A stretch of DNA of 37,059 bases, taken from Opitutaceae bacterium (GTDB lineage Bacteria; Verrucomicrobiota; Verrucomicrobiia; Opitutales; Opitutaceae). Positions 15,713 through 24,539 of the stretch are shown here, one piece after another; positions within the stretch are counted from its first letter, which is position 1, and each line of letters starts with the position of its first letter. Where the stretch lies: the NCBI GenBank assembly GCA_005792355.1, contig SXSC01000062.1, forward strand, positions 1 to 37,059. Reading direction: 5' to 3'. The notes beneath the pieces were generated by a model. That model was not told the DNA's origin and searched no databases. It worked only from the letters and a program-made list of their open reading frames with translations. The position numbers were made by a program, and so were the translations under genes.

Positions 15713-17482
15713 ATGAAAACCACCTCCTCCCTCCCGACTCTCCTTGTGTTGGCGCTGGCCCTGCTGCAGCCGCTGGCCGCCGCCGAGCTCTCCATGGACC
15801 AGATGTGGGGCGACACCAAGGTGCAGCCCGGCCTCGAGTCGTCCGACCGCGTCGCCCTCTTCCGCGATGGCAACTACGGCATGTTCATCCACTGGGGCAT
15901 CTACTCCCACCTCGGCGGGAAGTGGAAGGGCGAGACGTTTTATGGCATCGGCGAGTGGATCAAGCGGCAGATGAAAATCTCCGAGGCCGACTACATGGCG
16001 GAGGCGAAGAACTTCAACCCGACGGCCTTCGACGCCAAGGAGATCGTCCGCGTCGCCAAAGCCGCCGGCATGAAGTGGATCATCATCACCTCGAAACACC
16101 ACGACGGCTTCGCGATGTTCAAGTCGAAGCACCCGTTCAACATCGTCGACGCCTCGCCCTTCGCCCGCGACCCGATGAAGGAACTCGCCACCGCCTGCCG
16201 CGAGGCCGGCCTCGGTTTCGGTTTCTACTATTCGCACAACCAGGACTGGACCGCGCCCGGCGGCAACAATGGCCCCAAGCAGAACGCCGACGGTTCGCCC
16301 TCTTCCTTCGATCAATACTTCCGCGAAAAATGCTACCCGCAGGTGAAGGAAATCTGCACGCAGTATGGTCCGCTCAACTACGTCTGGTTCGACACCCCCG
16401 GCAACATGCCGAAGGAGCACGCGGAAAAACTCGCCGCGCTCGTGCGCGAGACCCAACCCGGCGCGCTCCTCTGCAGCCGCGTGGGCTACGGCCTCGGTGA
16501 CTACGTGAGCAAGGGCGACATGGAAGTCCCGCCGCGCCGCATGGATGGTCTTTGGGAAACCTGCGACACCACCAACGATTCGTGGGCTTACGCGTGGTAT
16601 GACCAAAATTGGAAAGACCAAAAAGAGATCCTCCACCGTCTCGTCTCCACGGTCGGTCGCGGCGGCACCTACTTGCTCAACGTCGGCCCCGACGGCTCCG
16701 GCCGCATCCCCGCACAGGCCACGAAATATCTCCTCCAAGCCGGCGAGTGGCTCAAACGCTACCCGCAGGTCGTCTACTCCGCCGGCGCCTCGCCGTGGGA
16801 CCACGCGCAACCGTGGGGCGATGTCACGACGACCGGCAACACGCTCAACCTCGTCGTCTTCGACTGGCCGGCCCACGGCCGCTTGATGCTCCCCGGACTC
16901 CAAACCGAAATCGCCGCAGCCGGTGTCGTCGCGAACGGAAAACTGCTTCCCGTCACGTGGAAAAAGCGTGGCACGTGGACTGAACTCCAACTCCCTCCCG
17001 CTCCGCCCGATCGTCCGGCGTCGGTGATCGCGGTCAAGTTACAGGCCGCACCCAAGGTCGACCAAACGCTCGGCGTGCATCCCAATGTCCCGACCAGCCT
17101 CCTCCTCGAATTCGCCGTCGTGAAGGACGCCACCAAAAAGGAAATCCGCTGGATGGAGAAATTCGGCGAGTGGAAGGCCGCCAACCAAGTCAGCGATTGG
17201 CAGGCTGGCGGCCAGGCCGTGTGGACCGTCGATGTCGCCGAGGCCGGTGACTACCGGCTCGATCTGAACTACAAGGGCGACGGCAAACTCGTCTGGCGCA
17301 TCGAGACGGACGAAGGCGTGAAACTCCAAAACCAGCAGAACTCCTCGCCCATTTATCATTCCCATCCCTTCGGCCTGCTCACGTTCAAGACCCCCGGCCG
17401 GCACACCATCGCCGTTTCGCTCGTCGATGGGCCGCGCGACAAAGCCAGCCTCCAGGCGATCCGCCTCAGCCCGGTGGAGTGA
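15713..17482 (+). CDS. Secreted alpha-L-fucosidase (GH29) with C-terminal accessory domain
   Basis: 589 residues with a signal peptide (LLVLALALLQPLAAAE). The GH29 catalytic domain runs from about 45 to 380: YGMFIHWGIYSHLGGKWKGE, ITSKHHDGFAMFKSKHPFNI, and YVWFDTPG with D227 as the likely nucleophile in the conserved WFD motif. A beta-rich segment follows. The final 120 residues (WQAGGQAVWTVDVAEAGDYR, LQAIRLSPVE) look like a carbohydrate-binding accessory domain. It releases alpha-L-fucose from glycans in the periplasm or outside the cell. The gene stands alone between repeat-rich gaps. Its presence with sulfatases suggests fucose-containing sulfated glycans. Confidence 0.95.
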   Translation: MKTTSSLPTLLVLALALLQPLAAAELSMDQMWGDTKVQPGLESSDRVALFRDGNYGMFIHWGIYSHLGGKWKGETFYGIGEWIKRQMKISEADYMAEAKNFNPTAFDAKEIVRVAKAAGMKWIIITSKHHDGFAMFKSKHPFNIVDASPFARDPMKELATACREAGLGFGFYYSHNQDWTAPGGNNGPKQNADGSPSSFDQYFREKCYPQVKEICTQYGPLNYVWFDTPGNMPKEHAEKLAALVRETQPGALLCSRVGYGLGDYVSKGDMEVPPRRMDGLWETCDTTNDSWAYAWYDQNWKDQKEILHRLVSTVGRGGTYLLNVGPDGSGRIPAQATKYLLQAGEWLKRYPQVVYSAGASPWDHAQPWGDVTTTGNTLNLVVFDWPAHGRLMLPGLQTEIAAAGVVANGKLLPVTWKKRGTWTELQLPPAPPDRPASVIAVKLQAAPKVDQTLGVHPNVPTSLLLEFAVVKDATKKEIRWMEKFGEWKAANQVSDWQAGGQAVWTVDVAEAGDYRLDLNYKGDGKLVWRIETDEGVKLQNQQNSSPIYHSHPFGLLTFKTPGRHTIAVSLVDGPRDKASLQAIRLSPVE

Positions 17483-17505
17483 AGCCCCTCGGATCAAGGC
17501 AGGAC

Positions 17506-17561
17506 GCCCACGGAACACACTGAAAACACGGAAGCCGATTCTTTCCGCGTGTTCCGTGGGC
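17506..17561. repeat. Inverted repeat 4, ACGGAACAC-word family
   Basis: GCCCACGGAACAC (17506-17518) pairs perfectly with GTGTTCCGTGGGC (17549-17561). The left arm continues as 9-bp words ACGGAACAC, ACTGAAAAC, ACGGAAGCC. Just downstream of the fucosidase stop, it could act as a terminator. Confidence 0.78.
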
Positions 17562-17616
17562 CCCATGGTTTGGGACGGAATGCACGCAGGAAAACAACCA
17601 ACCCAGATATTGTAGT

Positions 17617-17677
17617 GCAGATACCGCAGAGAAAGGCAGGAGAACCTCCGACTATCCGCGCCCTCCGCGTTATCTGC
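17617..17677. repeat. Inverted repeat 5, CGCAGAG/CTCCGCG family
   Basis: GCAGATACCGCAGAG (17617-17631) pairs with CTCCGCGTTATCTGC (17663-17677), 13 of 15. It shares a 14-mer with inverted repeat 1 and a 15-mer with inverted repeat 2, so the three are related. Confidence 0.75.
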
Positions 17678-17850
17678 GTTAAATGGCTTGGCCGATCGTT
17701 CGGTTGCGGCCTCGGCCCGCGGTAGGTAATCCGTGGTGAAGATTGCCCGTGCGTCTCTTATCGCGGCCTTGAACCGCGACCGGCAAGCCCGGTATTGCCG
17801 CGAGACCAAGGCGTCGGTTTGGTGTCCCCTTTGGCCAACCAAGCAAGACC

Positions 17851-20712
17851 ATGCACATTCAAAAACGTTTCCTCGCGGTGATCCTCGCCGTTTTCGTCGG
17901 ATCGGCGGCCTCAGCCCAGGCCCAAGCCACCGCCCCAGCCGCCTCCGCCGCCGCTCAATCCGCGATCGCACTCGATAAATTCGAGATCAAGGGTGAGCGC
18001 TTCGAGACCCGCAACGTGGATCAGCCCCGCACGGAGAACGACATCACTCCCTACGTGGTCGTGGACCGGGAACTTATCGACCGCAGCGGCGCGATTTCGA
18101 TGCAGGACTTCATCACCCAGTTGCCGCAGAATACCGCCAACGCCGTCTCGCCGATGGGCATCGGCAACACCAACGCGAACGTCAGCGTGATCAATTCCCG
18201 GGGTCTCGGTATTTCCGATACGCTCGTGCTCGTCAACGGCCGCCGCCTGCCCAGCGGGTCGGCGTCGTCGGCCGCGTCCGGGCAGGCCGACCTCAACACC
18301 ATCCCGCTCTCGGCCGTCGAACGCATCGAGTTCCTGCCCAGTTCCGCGGGCGCGATCTACGGCGCCAACGCCACCGGCGGCGTCGTGAATATCATTTTGC
18401 GCAGCGACTATCGCGGCTTCGAGGTCTCGACCACCTATGGCAATCGCACCAGTGCGGGCGACGTCGCCAAGTTTGGTTTTTCGCTCGCGGGCGGCATGGT
18501 GTTCAATCAGGGCCGCACCCAGGTGATGATGTCGCTGAATTACACGCGCAGCAACGGCATGTCGAACAACGAGGGCGGATTCTACGAACGCATGCGGACG
18601 CGCGTGCTGGAGCGCAATCCCGCGCTCTTCACCGGGTTGGCGTTTCCGGCCATCGGCTCGACGATCAACATCCAGCGCAATACGAACGCCACCGCCAACC
18701 TGCCAGTCATCAATGTTCCTTATGCGTCTGTTCCGCGCAATTCGAACGGCCTCCTGACGGCGTCGCAGCTCATTCCCCAGCTCGACAACAACGGGAAGGA
18801 CGGCTGGGGCCTCCGCGGCGGCGGCGGCCAGAACTGGACGCGGCAGGAGCAAAACATCCGCGCCTTCATGACCGAGTTGACGCACCGCTTCACGAAGGAA
18901 ACGGAGGGGACCTTGCAGTTGAATCTGGCCGAAAACACGGCGCAGGTGCATGACGGCGAGCTGATCCAGGTCTCGGTGCCGGCCACCAACCCCTTCAATC
19001 CCTTCGGCACCGCGGCGCTCGGCACCGCCGGCGTTCCAGTGCTGATCACGTCGCGCTTGCACGACCACGGCAATAATCCGCGCAATACCAAATCCCAAAC
19101 TTGGAATCTGCTGGGCTCGTTGAAGGGCAGGTTCTCCGGCGACTGGCGCTGGAATGGCGACGTTTCCTACGGCCACGCCACCCAAAGCCGCCGGTTGGAT
19201 ACGGTCTTGCCGGCGCGCTTGACCTCGGCCCTGGCCGGCACCCTGGCGGGAGTCGCCGGCAAATTCTACAATCCCTTCATCGGGCCCGCCAGTGGCCTCA
19301 GCAACGATCCGGCTCTGCTCGCCGAACTGAGCCGGACCAACGTTCAGGCCGCCAGCACCGAAATGTGGTCGAGCTCATTGCGGATCGCGGGGCCGATCCG
19401 GTTTCTGCCGTTGGTCGAGCCGCAGCTCTCGGGCGGTGTCCAGTGGCGGACTGACTCGGCCTATAACGGCCTCAACGGCGACACCGTGGTCGGCACCAAC
19501 AGCCCGCCCACCGCGACCGTTACCGCCGATATCACCCGCGAGACCTACGCCGCCTACGTCGGTGCGACGGTGCCGCTGATCGACGCGAAACGTCCCCGGC
19601 CGTTCGCGAAGCGTCTCGAACTCACCGGCTCCCTCCGCTACGAACACCAGTCCGGCGAAGTCGATGGTGCCGCCCGCGCCCGCCGCAAAGGATCCTACTC
19701 CAGCACCACCACCGCGACCGGCCTGCGCTTTGAGCCGGTCACCGGCTTGACGTTCCGCGCGAGCTACGGCGAGGGCTTCACCCCGCCGTCCGTGGGCAAC
19801 ATCGGGCCCGCCCTCCCCGGCGAAACTCCACTGACCATCACCGACCCCCGTCGCAACCAATCCTACACGGTCGCCGACACCGTCACCGGCGGCAACCCGG
19901 GCCTGGCGCCCGAAACGTCACAAAGCTTCAACTACGGCGTGGTGTTCCAGCCGCGCTGGCTCGCGGGCTTCCGCCTCAGCGCGGACTTCTACCGCATCAA
20001 GAAGCAGGATCGCATCGTCGGCTTGAGCACGACGACCCTGCTGGCCAACGAGGCACTGATGCCCGCCAGCCGGATCGTGCGGGCCGCTCCAACCACCGCC
20101 GATGCTGCCGCCGGCCGTCCCGGCGTCGTCACCTTCCTCGACCTCACGCCGGTCAACTCCAACGAGCTGCTGACCGAGGGCATGGACGTGAACGCCAGCT
20201 ACAAATTTGCGCTCGGCGAGAACCGTTTCGAGGTGAGCGCGCTCGGGACCTTCGTGGACAAATACCAAACCCAGCTCGCCATCGGGCAGCCCTCGCGCGA
20301 GGACGTCGGCTGGCCCTATCGGACGGCCAACGCTCCGCTTCAGCGCCGCGGCAACATCCGCGTGTTCTGGACCCGCCAGGCCCTCACGGCGGGCGTGACT
20401 TTCCGCTACCTCGACTCCTACCGCATCACCACGTCTCCCGCCGTCGATCTCGTCACCGGCGGTCGCGTGCCCAGTTCGTCGGAGTTCGACGTCCAGGCGA
20501 GCTACAGCTTTTCGTCCGCCCGCGGACGGTCCGGGGCATTTCGGTGGCTGGATCGCACCAAGGTCACGATCGGGGCGAGCAATGTGCTCGATCGCGACGT
20601 GCCGTTTTACTTTACGGGCATCGCCAACACCGGGATCGCAGGCTTATATTACAGCCCCCTCAGCGATCCGATGCAGCGCTTCGTCTACCTGACCTTGAAG
20701 AAAAGTTTCTGA
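17851..20712 (+). CDS. TonB-dependent outer-membrane receptor
   Basis: 953 residues, complete. A signal peptide (FLAVILAVFVGSAASAQAQA) is followed by a TonB-box-like IALDKFEIKGERF. The plug domain (about 65-180) has MQDFITQLPQNTANAV, INSRGLGISDTLVLVNGRRL, and the closing VERIEFLPSSAGAIYGANAT, then GGVVNIIL. A long beta-barrel follows, ending FVYLTLKKSF with the terminal phenylalanine needed for outer-membrane insertion. It lacks an N-terminal carboxypeptidase-like domain, unlike the receptor at 24540-27686. An FG-GAP/VCBS protein gene (45 bp downstream) and an esterase gene follow, probably as one transcript. The substrate is unknown; a decorated oligosaccharide is likely from context. Confidence 0.95.
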   Translation: MHIQKRFLAVILAVFVGSAASAQAQATAPAASAAAQSAIALDKFEIKGERFETRNVDQPRTENDITPYVVVDRELIDRSGAISMQDFITQLPQNTANAVSPMGIGNTNANVSVINSRGLGISDTLVLVNGRRLPSGSASSAASGQADLNTIPLSAVERIEFLPSSAGAIYGANATGGVVNIILRSDYRGFEVSTTYGNRTSAGDVAKFGFSLAGGMVFNQGRTQVMMSLNYTRSNGMSNNEGGFYERMRTRVLERNPALFTGLAFPAIGSTINIQRNTNATANLPVINVPYASVPRNSNGLLTASQLIPQLDNNGKDGWGLRGGGGQNWTRQEQNIRAFMTELTHRFTKETEGTLQLNLAENTAQVHDGELIQVSVPATNPFNPFGTAALGTAGVPVLITSRLHDHGNNPRNTKSQTWNLLGSLKGRFSGDWRWNGDVSYGHATQSRRLDTVLPARLTSALAGTLAGVAGKFYNPFIGPASGLSNDPALLAELSRTNVQAASTEMWSSSLRIAGPIRFLPLVEPQLSGGVQWRTDSAYNGLNGDTVVGTNSPPTATVTADITRETYAAYVGATVPLIDAKRPRPFAKRLELTGSLRYEHQSGEVDGAARARRKGSYSSTTTATGLRFEPVTGLTFRASYGEGFTPPSVGNIGPALPGETPLTITDPRRNQSYTVADTVTGGNPGLAPETSQSFNYGVVFQPRWLAGFRLSADFYRIKKQDRIVGLSTTTLLANEALMPASRIVRAAPTTADAAAGRPGVVTFLDLTPVNSNELLTEGMDVNASYKFALGENRFEVSALGTFVDKYQTQLAIGQPSREDVGWPYRTANAPLQRRGNIRVFWTRQALTAGVTFRYLDSYRITTSPAVDLVTGGRVPSSSEFDVQASYSFSSARGRSGAFRWLDRTKVTIGASNVLDRDVPFYFTGIANTGIAGLYYSPLSDPMQRFVYLTLKKSF

Positions 20713-20756
20713 ACGCTGACCTTTGCTCGGTGTGTCCCAACCATCCCAGTGCGACC

Positions 20757-21944
20757 ATGACACTTCCCGCCATTTTCCCAGCCGCCGGCTCGGTTCGTAC
20801 TCCGCGTTTTCCGTCCGGTGCCATGTTCCTGCTCCTCGCCACGGCGGGTCCGGCTTGGTCCGCCGAAACGCGGACCTTCGAACGCGTGCAACTGCTCGAG
20901 GCCAAGGGCGAAACCTCCGCCGGCGCCAGCCTCGGCGACATCGATCGCGATGGTGACCTCGACATCGTGCTCGCCAAAGGCCGCCACTGGCCGCTCGACA
21001 ACCTCATCCTCCGCAACGACGGCAAGGGCAACTTCACCACCGGCAAACTCCCCGCCGAAGCCGACCGCACCTACTCCGCGGCCCTGGCCGACCTGGATGG
21101 CGACGGCTCCCTCGACCTCGTGGTCAGCAACGACCGCCCGGATCGCAAGGTGATCTACTTGAACGACGGCCGCGGCAATTTCCGCTCCGCCGGCACCTTC
21201 GGTCGCCCCGAATGGTCGACGCGCTACATCACCGTGGCCGATCTCAATGGCGACGCCCGCCCTGACATCATTGTCGCGAATCGCTCGGGCAACCCCGCCA
21301 AACCGGTGCCGTGTTTTGTTTGCCTCAACGACGGCAAAGGCGCGTTCCCGACGGAGATTCCGCTCCCGACCCAGTCCGCGACGATTATCGTGGCGGCGGA
21401 TTTGGACGGAGACGGGAAGATCGATCTGTTCGTGCCGCATCGTGATGGCGGACAGAGCCTGATCTTCTGGAACGACGGCACGGGAAAATTCCCGGCAGCG
21501 CCCGTTCCGGTCGGCCCGAAGCCATCCTCCGTGCGCGCCGCCGTGGCCGCCGACCTCGATGGCGACGGCCACCTCGATCTCGTGACGGGGGACGCCCAGA
21601 CCGGAATGTTTGTTCATCGCGGCGAAGGCCGGCGATCGTTTGCCGCCCCGGTCGCCCTCGGTGAAAAATCCGGCGCACCCTATTCGATCGGCGTCATGGA
21701 TCTGAATCGCGACGGAAAACTGGACCTCGTTGTCGGCCGGCAGGCCGCCCGCGGCTCCGTTTTCTTTAACCAAAGCAGTCCGCAGAAGTTGCACTTTACC
21801 GACACCGCCTGGGGCGACGGGCAGGGCGCGGTCTATGGTGTGGCGCTCGGCGATCTCGACGGCGACGGCTGGCCGGATATCGTCGCGGCGCGGTCGGAGG
21901 CGCCGAACGGCATTTGGTTCAGCGGTGCTCCGGGGAAAAAGTAA
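20757..21944 (+). CDS. Secreted FG-GAP/VCBS-repeat beta-propeller protein
   Basis: 395 residues from the ATG at 20757, giving a long signal segment (MFLLLATAGPAWSA). About seven repeats carry the calcium-binding DxDxDGxxD pattern: GDIDRDGDLDIVL, ADLDGDGSLDLVV, ADLNGDARPDIIV, ADLDGDGKIDLFV, ADLDGDGHLDLVT, MDLNRDGKLDLVV, GDLDGDGWPDIVA. These form an integrin-like propeller that binds calcium and proteins or glycans. No catalytic motif is seen. Its position directly behind a TonB receptor suggests a surface or periplasmic partner of that transporter, perhaps filling the role SusD has elsewhere (inference). Confidence 0.9.
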   Translation: MTLPAIFPAAGSVRTPRFPSGAMFLLLATAGPAWSAETRTFERVQLLEAKGETSAGASLGDIDRDGDLDIVLAKGRHWPLDNLILRNDGKGNFTTGKLPAEADRTYSAALADLDGDGSLDLVVSNDRPDRKVIYLNDGRGNFRSAGTFGRPEWSTRYITVADLNGDARPDIIVANRSGNPAKPVPCFVCLNDGKGAFPTEIPLPTQSATIIVAADLDGDGKIDLFVPHRDGGQSLIFWNDGTGKFPAAPVPVGPKPSSVRAAVAADLDGDGHLDLVTGDAQTGMFVHRGEGRRSFAAPVALGEKSGAPYSIGVMDLNRDGKLDLVVGRQAARGSVFFNQSSPQKLHFTDTAWGDGQGAVYGVALGDLDGDGWPDIVAARSEAPNGIWFSGAPGKK

Positions 21945-22010
21945 CACCCCGCGGATCAACTGCGAAACAGCGATCGTCGACACTTGCACTCCGCCTTGAA
22001 ACGCCCAGGG

Positions 22011-23285
22011 ATGCCGCGCCGTTCGACGGACCTTCGGACACGCGTTTCGCGGCTGATTGCATTGGTTGCGTGCGCGTGCGCGGTGCCCGCCATGGCGGTT
22101 GATTTTTCCCAGCTGCGCGAGCAGGTCGCCGCGCTTGGCGATCTGAAAACGCCACCGACCGTCCACGCCGCCGGAGGCTTCGCTGCCACCGGTTCGATCG
22201 AGCCCCTCTACTTCGACGGCCTGCCGTATCAGGGAAAACCGACGCGCGTCTTCGCGTGGCTCGGATTTCCCTCCGCGCGCATCGGCAAAGTCCCTGGCGT
22301 CGTATTGGTGCACGGCGGCGGCGGCACGGCCTTCAAAGAGTGGGTGCAGAAGTGGAACGTCGAGGGCTTCGCCGCGATCTCGATCGCCGTGGAGGGGCAG
22401 ACCGACAACCGGGTGCCACCCGGAACCAGGACCGAGTCGAATCCCCAAGGGTGGCAACGCCACGACGCCGCCGGCCCAGCGCGCAAAGGCATCTACGGCG
22501 ACTCCGCCGAGCCGCTCGCCGACCAGTGGATGTATCACGCCGTCGCCGATGTCGTCCTCGCCAACTCCCTGCTCCGCTCGCTCCCGGAAGTCGACGCGAG
22601 CCGCGTCGGCGTCTGCGGCATCTCGTGGGGCGGCATCATCACCTCGACCGTCGTCGGCATCGATCCGCGCTTCGCCTTTGGCATTCCCATTTACGGCTGT
22701 GGCGCGCTCGACCGCGTGCCCAACCAATACGGCCGCGCCCTCTCCGACCTCGCACTGTATCGCGAAGTCTGGGAACCGCTGCTCCGGCTGCCCCGCGCCA
22801 TCATGCCGCTGCTCTGGCTCACCGGCCCGCGCGACGCACACTTTCCGCTCGACGTCCAACAGGCCAGCTACCGCGCCGCGCCCGGCCCGCGCATGGTCTC
22901 GATTCCGTACGACATGAAACACGGCCATCCGGCGGGATGGAACCCGCCCGACAGCTACGCGTTCGCGAAAGCCGTCGTCGCGACCGGCCGCCCATGGGCG
23001 CGCGAAGTGTCGCAGGAAATCCGCGACGGAACCGCCCGGGTCGAATTCGACGTCACGCGCGCCGTGGTCGGCGCCACGCTCGTCTTCCAGCGCAATGCCG
23101 ATTGGGAAAAATCTCCCGCCCAGCTCGAAACCTCCCCCGGCCGCGCCATCGCCACGGCGGCGGTGCCCGCCGGCACCACCGCCTTCTATTTCAACCTCGA
23201 TGCCGCCGGTCTCACGCTCTCTTCGGAGTATCGGGTATCCCCACCCGCAAGCCCGTCACGGAATCGCACTCCACCACCGCGGTAA
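22011..23285 (+). CDS. Secreted alpha/beta-hydrolase esterase (acetyl-xylan-esterase / dienelactone-hydrolase type)
   Basis: 424 residues from the ATG at 22011; a TTG at 21984 is less likely. Signal peptide LIALVACACAVPAMA. PGVVLVHGGGGTAF supplies the oxyanion region and GVCGISWGGI the nucleophile elbow (S205). TGPRDAHFP supplies the likely acid, and KHGHPAGW the likely histidine. A C-terminal domain of about 90 residues (VEFDVTRAVVGATLVFQRNA, VPAGTTAFYFNLDAAGLTLS) looks beta-sandwich-like. It likely removes acetyl or similar esters from polysaccharide fragments. Third gene after the TonB receptor and propeller protein. A fragment of a second copy of its C-terminus lies at 27952-28072. Confidence 0.85.
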   Translation: MPRRSTDLRTRVSRLIALVACACAVPAMAVDFSQLREQVAALGDLKTPPTVHAAGGFAATGSIEPLYFDGLPYQGKPTRVFAWLGFPSARIGKVPGVVLVHGGGGTAFKEWVQKWNVEGFAAISIAVEGQTDNRVPPGTRTESNPQGWQRHDAAGPARKGIYGDSAEPLADQWMYHAVADVVLANSLLRSLPEVDASRVGVCGISWGGIITSTVVGIDPRFAFGIPIYGCGALDRVPNQYGRALSDLALYREVWEPLLRLPRAIMPLLWLTGPRDAHFPLDVQQASYRAAPGPRMVSIPYDMKHGHPAGWNPPDSYAFAKAVVATGRPWAREVSQEIRDGTARVEFDVTRAVVGATLVFQRNADWEKSPAQLETSPGRAIATAAVPAGTTAFYFNLDAAGLTLSSEYRVSPPASPSRNRTPPPR

Positions 23286-23325
23286 AATTCTCGATCGACT
23301 CACTGAGCCATGGCGTACCCAACGC

Positions 23326-23362
23326 GAGCCGCGGGACGCCACCACTGCCCGGCCGGCGGCTC
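23326..23362. terminator. Hairpin between convergent esterase and enolase-family genes
   Basis: GAGCCGC (23326-23332) pairs with GCGGCTC (23356-23362), overlapping the stop codon of the minus-strand gene, in a 75-bp convergent gap. No U-tract. Confidence 0.35.
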
Positions 23363-24500
23363 ACGACGTCGTCCGGCGAAACTCCGCCAACCGGCCGGGA
23401 TCAACTTCCACGCCGAGCCCCGGCGCATCGGGCACCGTCACGCGACCGTCGATCACCTGGTAGCGCGGCTGCGTCAGTTCGTCGCGCAGCGCGTTTTCGG
23501 TGCGATCCATTTCAAGGAACGGCTCGGGCAGGCGCAGCCGGCCGGGCAGCATGTCGATCGTGCTGAGAAAATGCAGCCCGACCGCGAACCCGATGCCGGT
23601 GCCCCAGCAGTGCGGCGTCACGTCCACGCCATGCGCGCGCGCCAGCGCCGCGATGCGCTGCACCTCGGTGAATCCGCCGCAGGCGCAGATGTCGGGCTGG
23701 GCGATGTCCACGGCTTGAGCGCCGAAGAGCTGGTGGAACCCGGCCACGCCGGATTCGCACTCGCCGGCCGCGATGGGAATCGACGAGCGGCGGCGCAACT
23801 CGCGGTAGCCCGCGTAGTCGTCGGGCGAGAGCGGCTCCTCAAACCAGGTGATGGCGCAGTCTTCCACGCGGCGCACGAGGTCCAGCGCCTCGCGCAGCGA
23901 AAACGCGTGGTTCGAATCGATCATCAGTTTCACCGCGGGGCCGATGGCGGCGCGCACGGCGCGGACGTTGGCGGCATCGGCCGCGACGCCAAGGCCGACC
24001 TTCATCTTTACGGCGCGGAAGCCCTGCGCGACGTAGCCGGCCGCCTCGGCGGCAAGCCGCGCGGTGAGATTCGGCTCGTCGTCGAAATACATTCCGGTGG
24101 CGTAAACGCTGACCGCCGCGCGCCGTGGGCCGCCGAGCAGCACCTGCACCGGCGCGCCGAGAATTTTCCCCTTCAAATCCCACAGCGCGACATCGATCGC
24201 GCTGAGCGCCGCGAGCAGCACGCCGCGCCGCGCGAAATCGTGGCCGCGCGCGTGCAGCCGCTGCCACAACGCACCCGTGTGCAGCGGATCCGCCCCGGGG
24301 AGAAGCGGCGCGAAAAACTCCACGCCCGCGCGCACGACGTCCGCCGGGCCGTAGCCTTCGCCCCAGCCGTACCGGCCGTCGTCGGTCGTGACGCGCACCA
24401 GGCAGACCGCGCGGTGGTCGTAGCCCCACTGCGAGAAATGGAAACTACGGCGGAGTTTTTGGGCGACGACGAACGCCTCGACGCGGACTATCGTGGACAT
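23361..24500 (-). CDS. Mandelate-racemase-family enzyme, D-galactarolactone cycloisomerase-like
   Basis: 379 residues, no signal peptide, so cytoplasmic. Enolase-superfamily residues are complete: K165-M-K167 (VKMKVG), metal ligands D195 (LMIDSNHAF), E221 (WFEEPL) and E247 (IAAGE), and H297 in TPHCWGTGIG. The layout and motifs DICACGGFTEVQRIA, WGTGIG, FLEMDRTEN and PDAPGLGVEVD closely follow Agrobacterium D-galactarolactone cycloisomerase as I remember it. That enzyme opens galactarolactone to a keto-acid in galacturonate oxidation; related members are sugar-acid dehydratases. It starts 39 bp after the TonB receptor, so the pair probably imports and processes a uronic- or aldonic-acid-containing glycan. 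Confidence 0.87.
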   Translation of the reverse strand: MSTIVRVEAFVVAQKLRRSFHFSQWGYDHRAVCLVRVTTDDGRYGWGEGYGPADVVRAGVEFFAPLLPGADPLHTGALWQRLHARGHDFARRGVLLAALSAIDVALWDLKGKILGAPVQVLLGGPRRAAVSVYATGMYFDDEPNLTARLAAEAAGYVAQGFRAVKMKVGLGVAADAANVRAVRAAIGPAVKLMIDSNHAFSLREALDLVRRVEDCAITWFEEPLSPDDYAGYRELRRRSSIPIAAGECESGVAGFHQLFGAQAVDIAQPDICACGGFTEVQRIAALARAHGVDVTPHCWGTGIGFAVGLHFLSTIDMLPGRLRLPEPFLEMDRTENALRDELTQPRYQVIDGRVTVPDAPGLGVEVDPGRLAEFRRTTS

Positions 24501-24539
24501 ACCAGGAATGCTCGCCCCAAAGGCGGAGCGCGGGCGAAC

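Larger units (their letters stand above)
17483..17850. other. 368-bp gap with two inverted repeats and the receptor leader
   Basis: Contains inverted repeats 4 and 5. Nearer the receptor start, ACCGG-CAAG-CCCGGT within CGCGGC/GCCGCG-type arms (about 17762-17802) could fold as a leader hairpin. No gene is seen. Confidence 0.6.

Noticed and set aside
17483..17850. A riboswitch or tRNA in the leader of the TonB receptor
   Set aside because: No cloverleaf and no recognisable riboswitch core; only inverted repeats and a simple GC hairpin.
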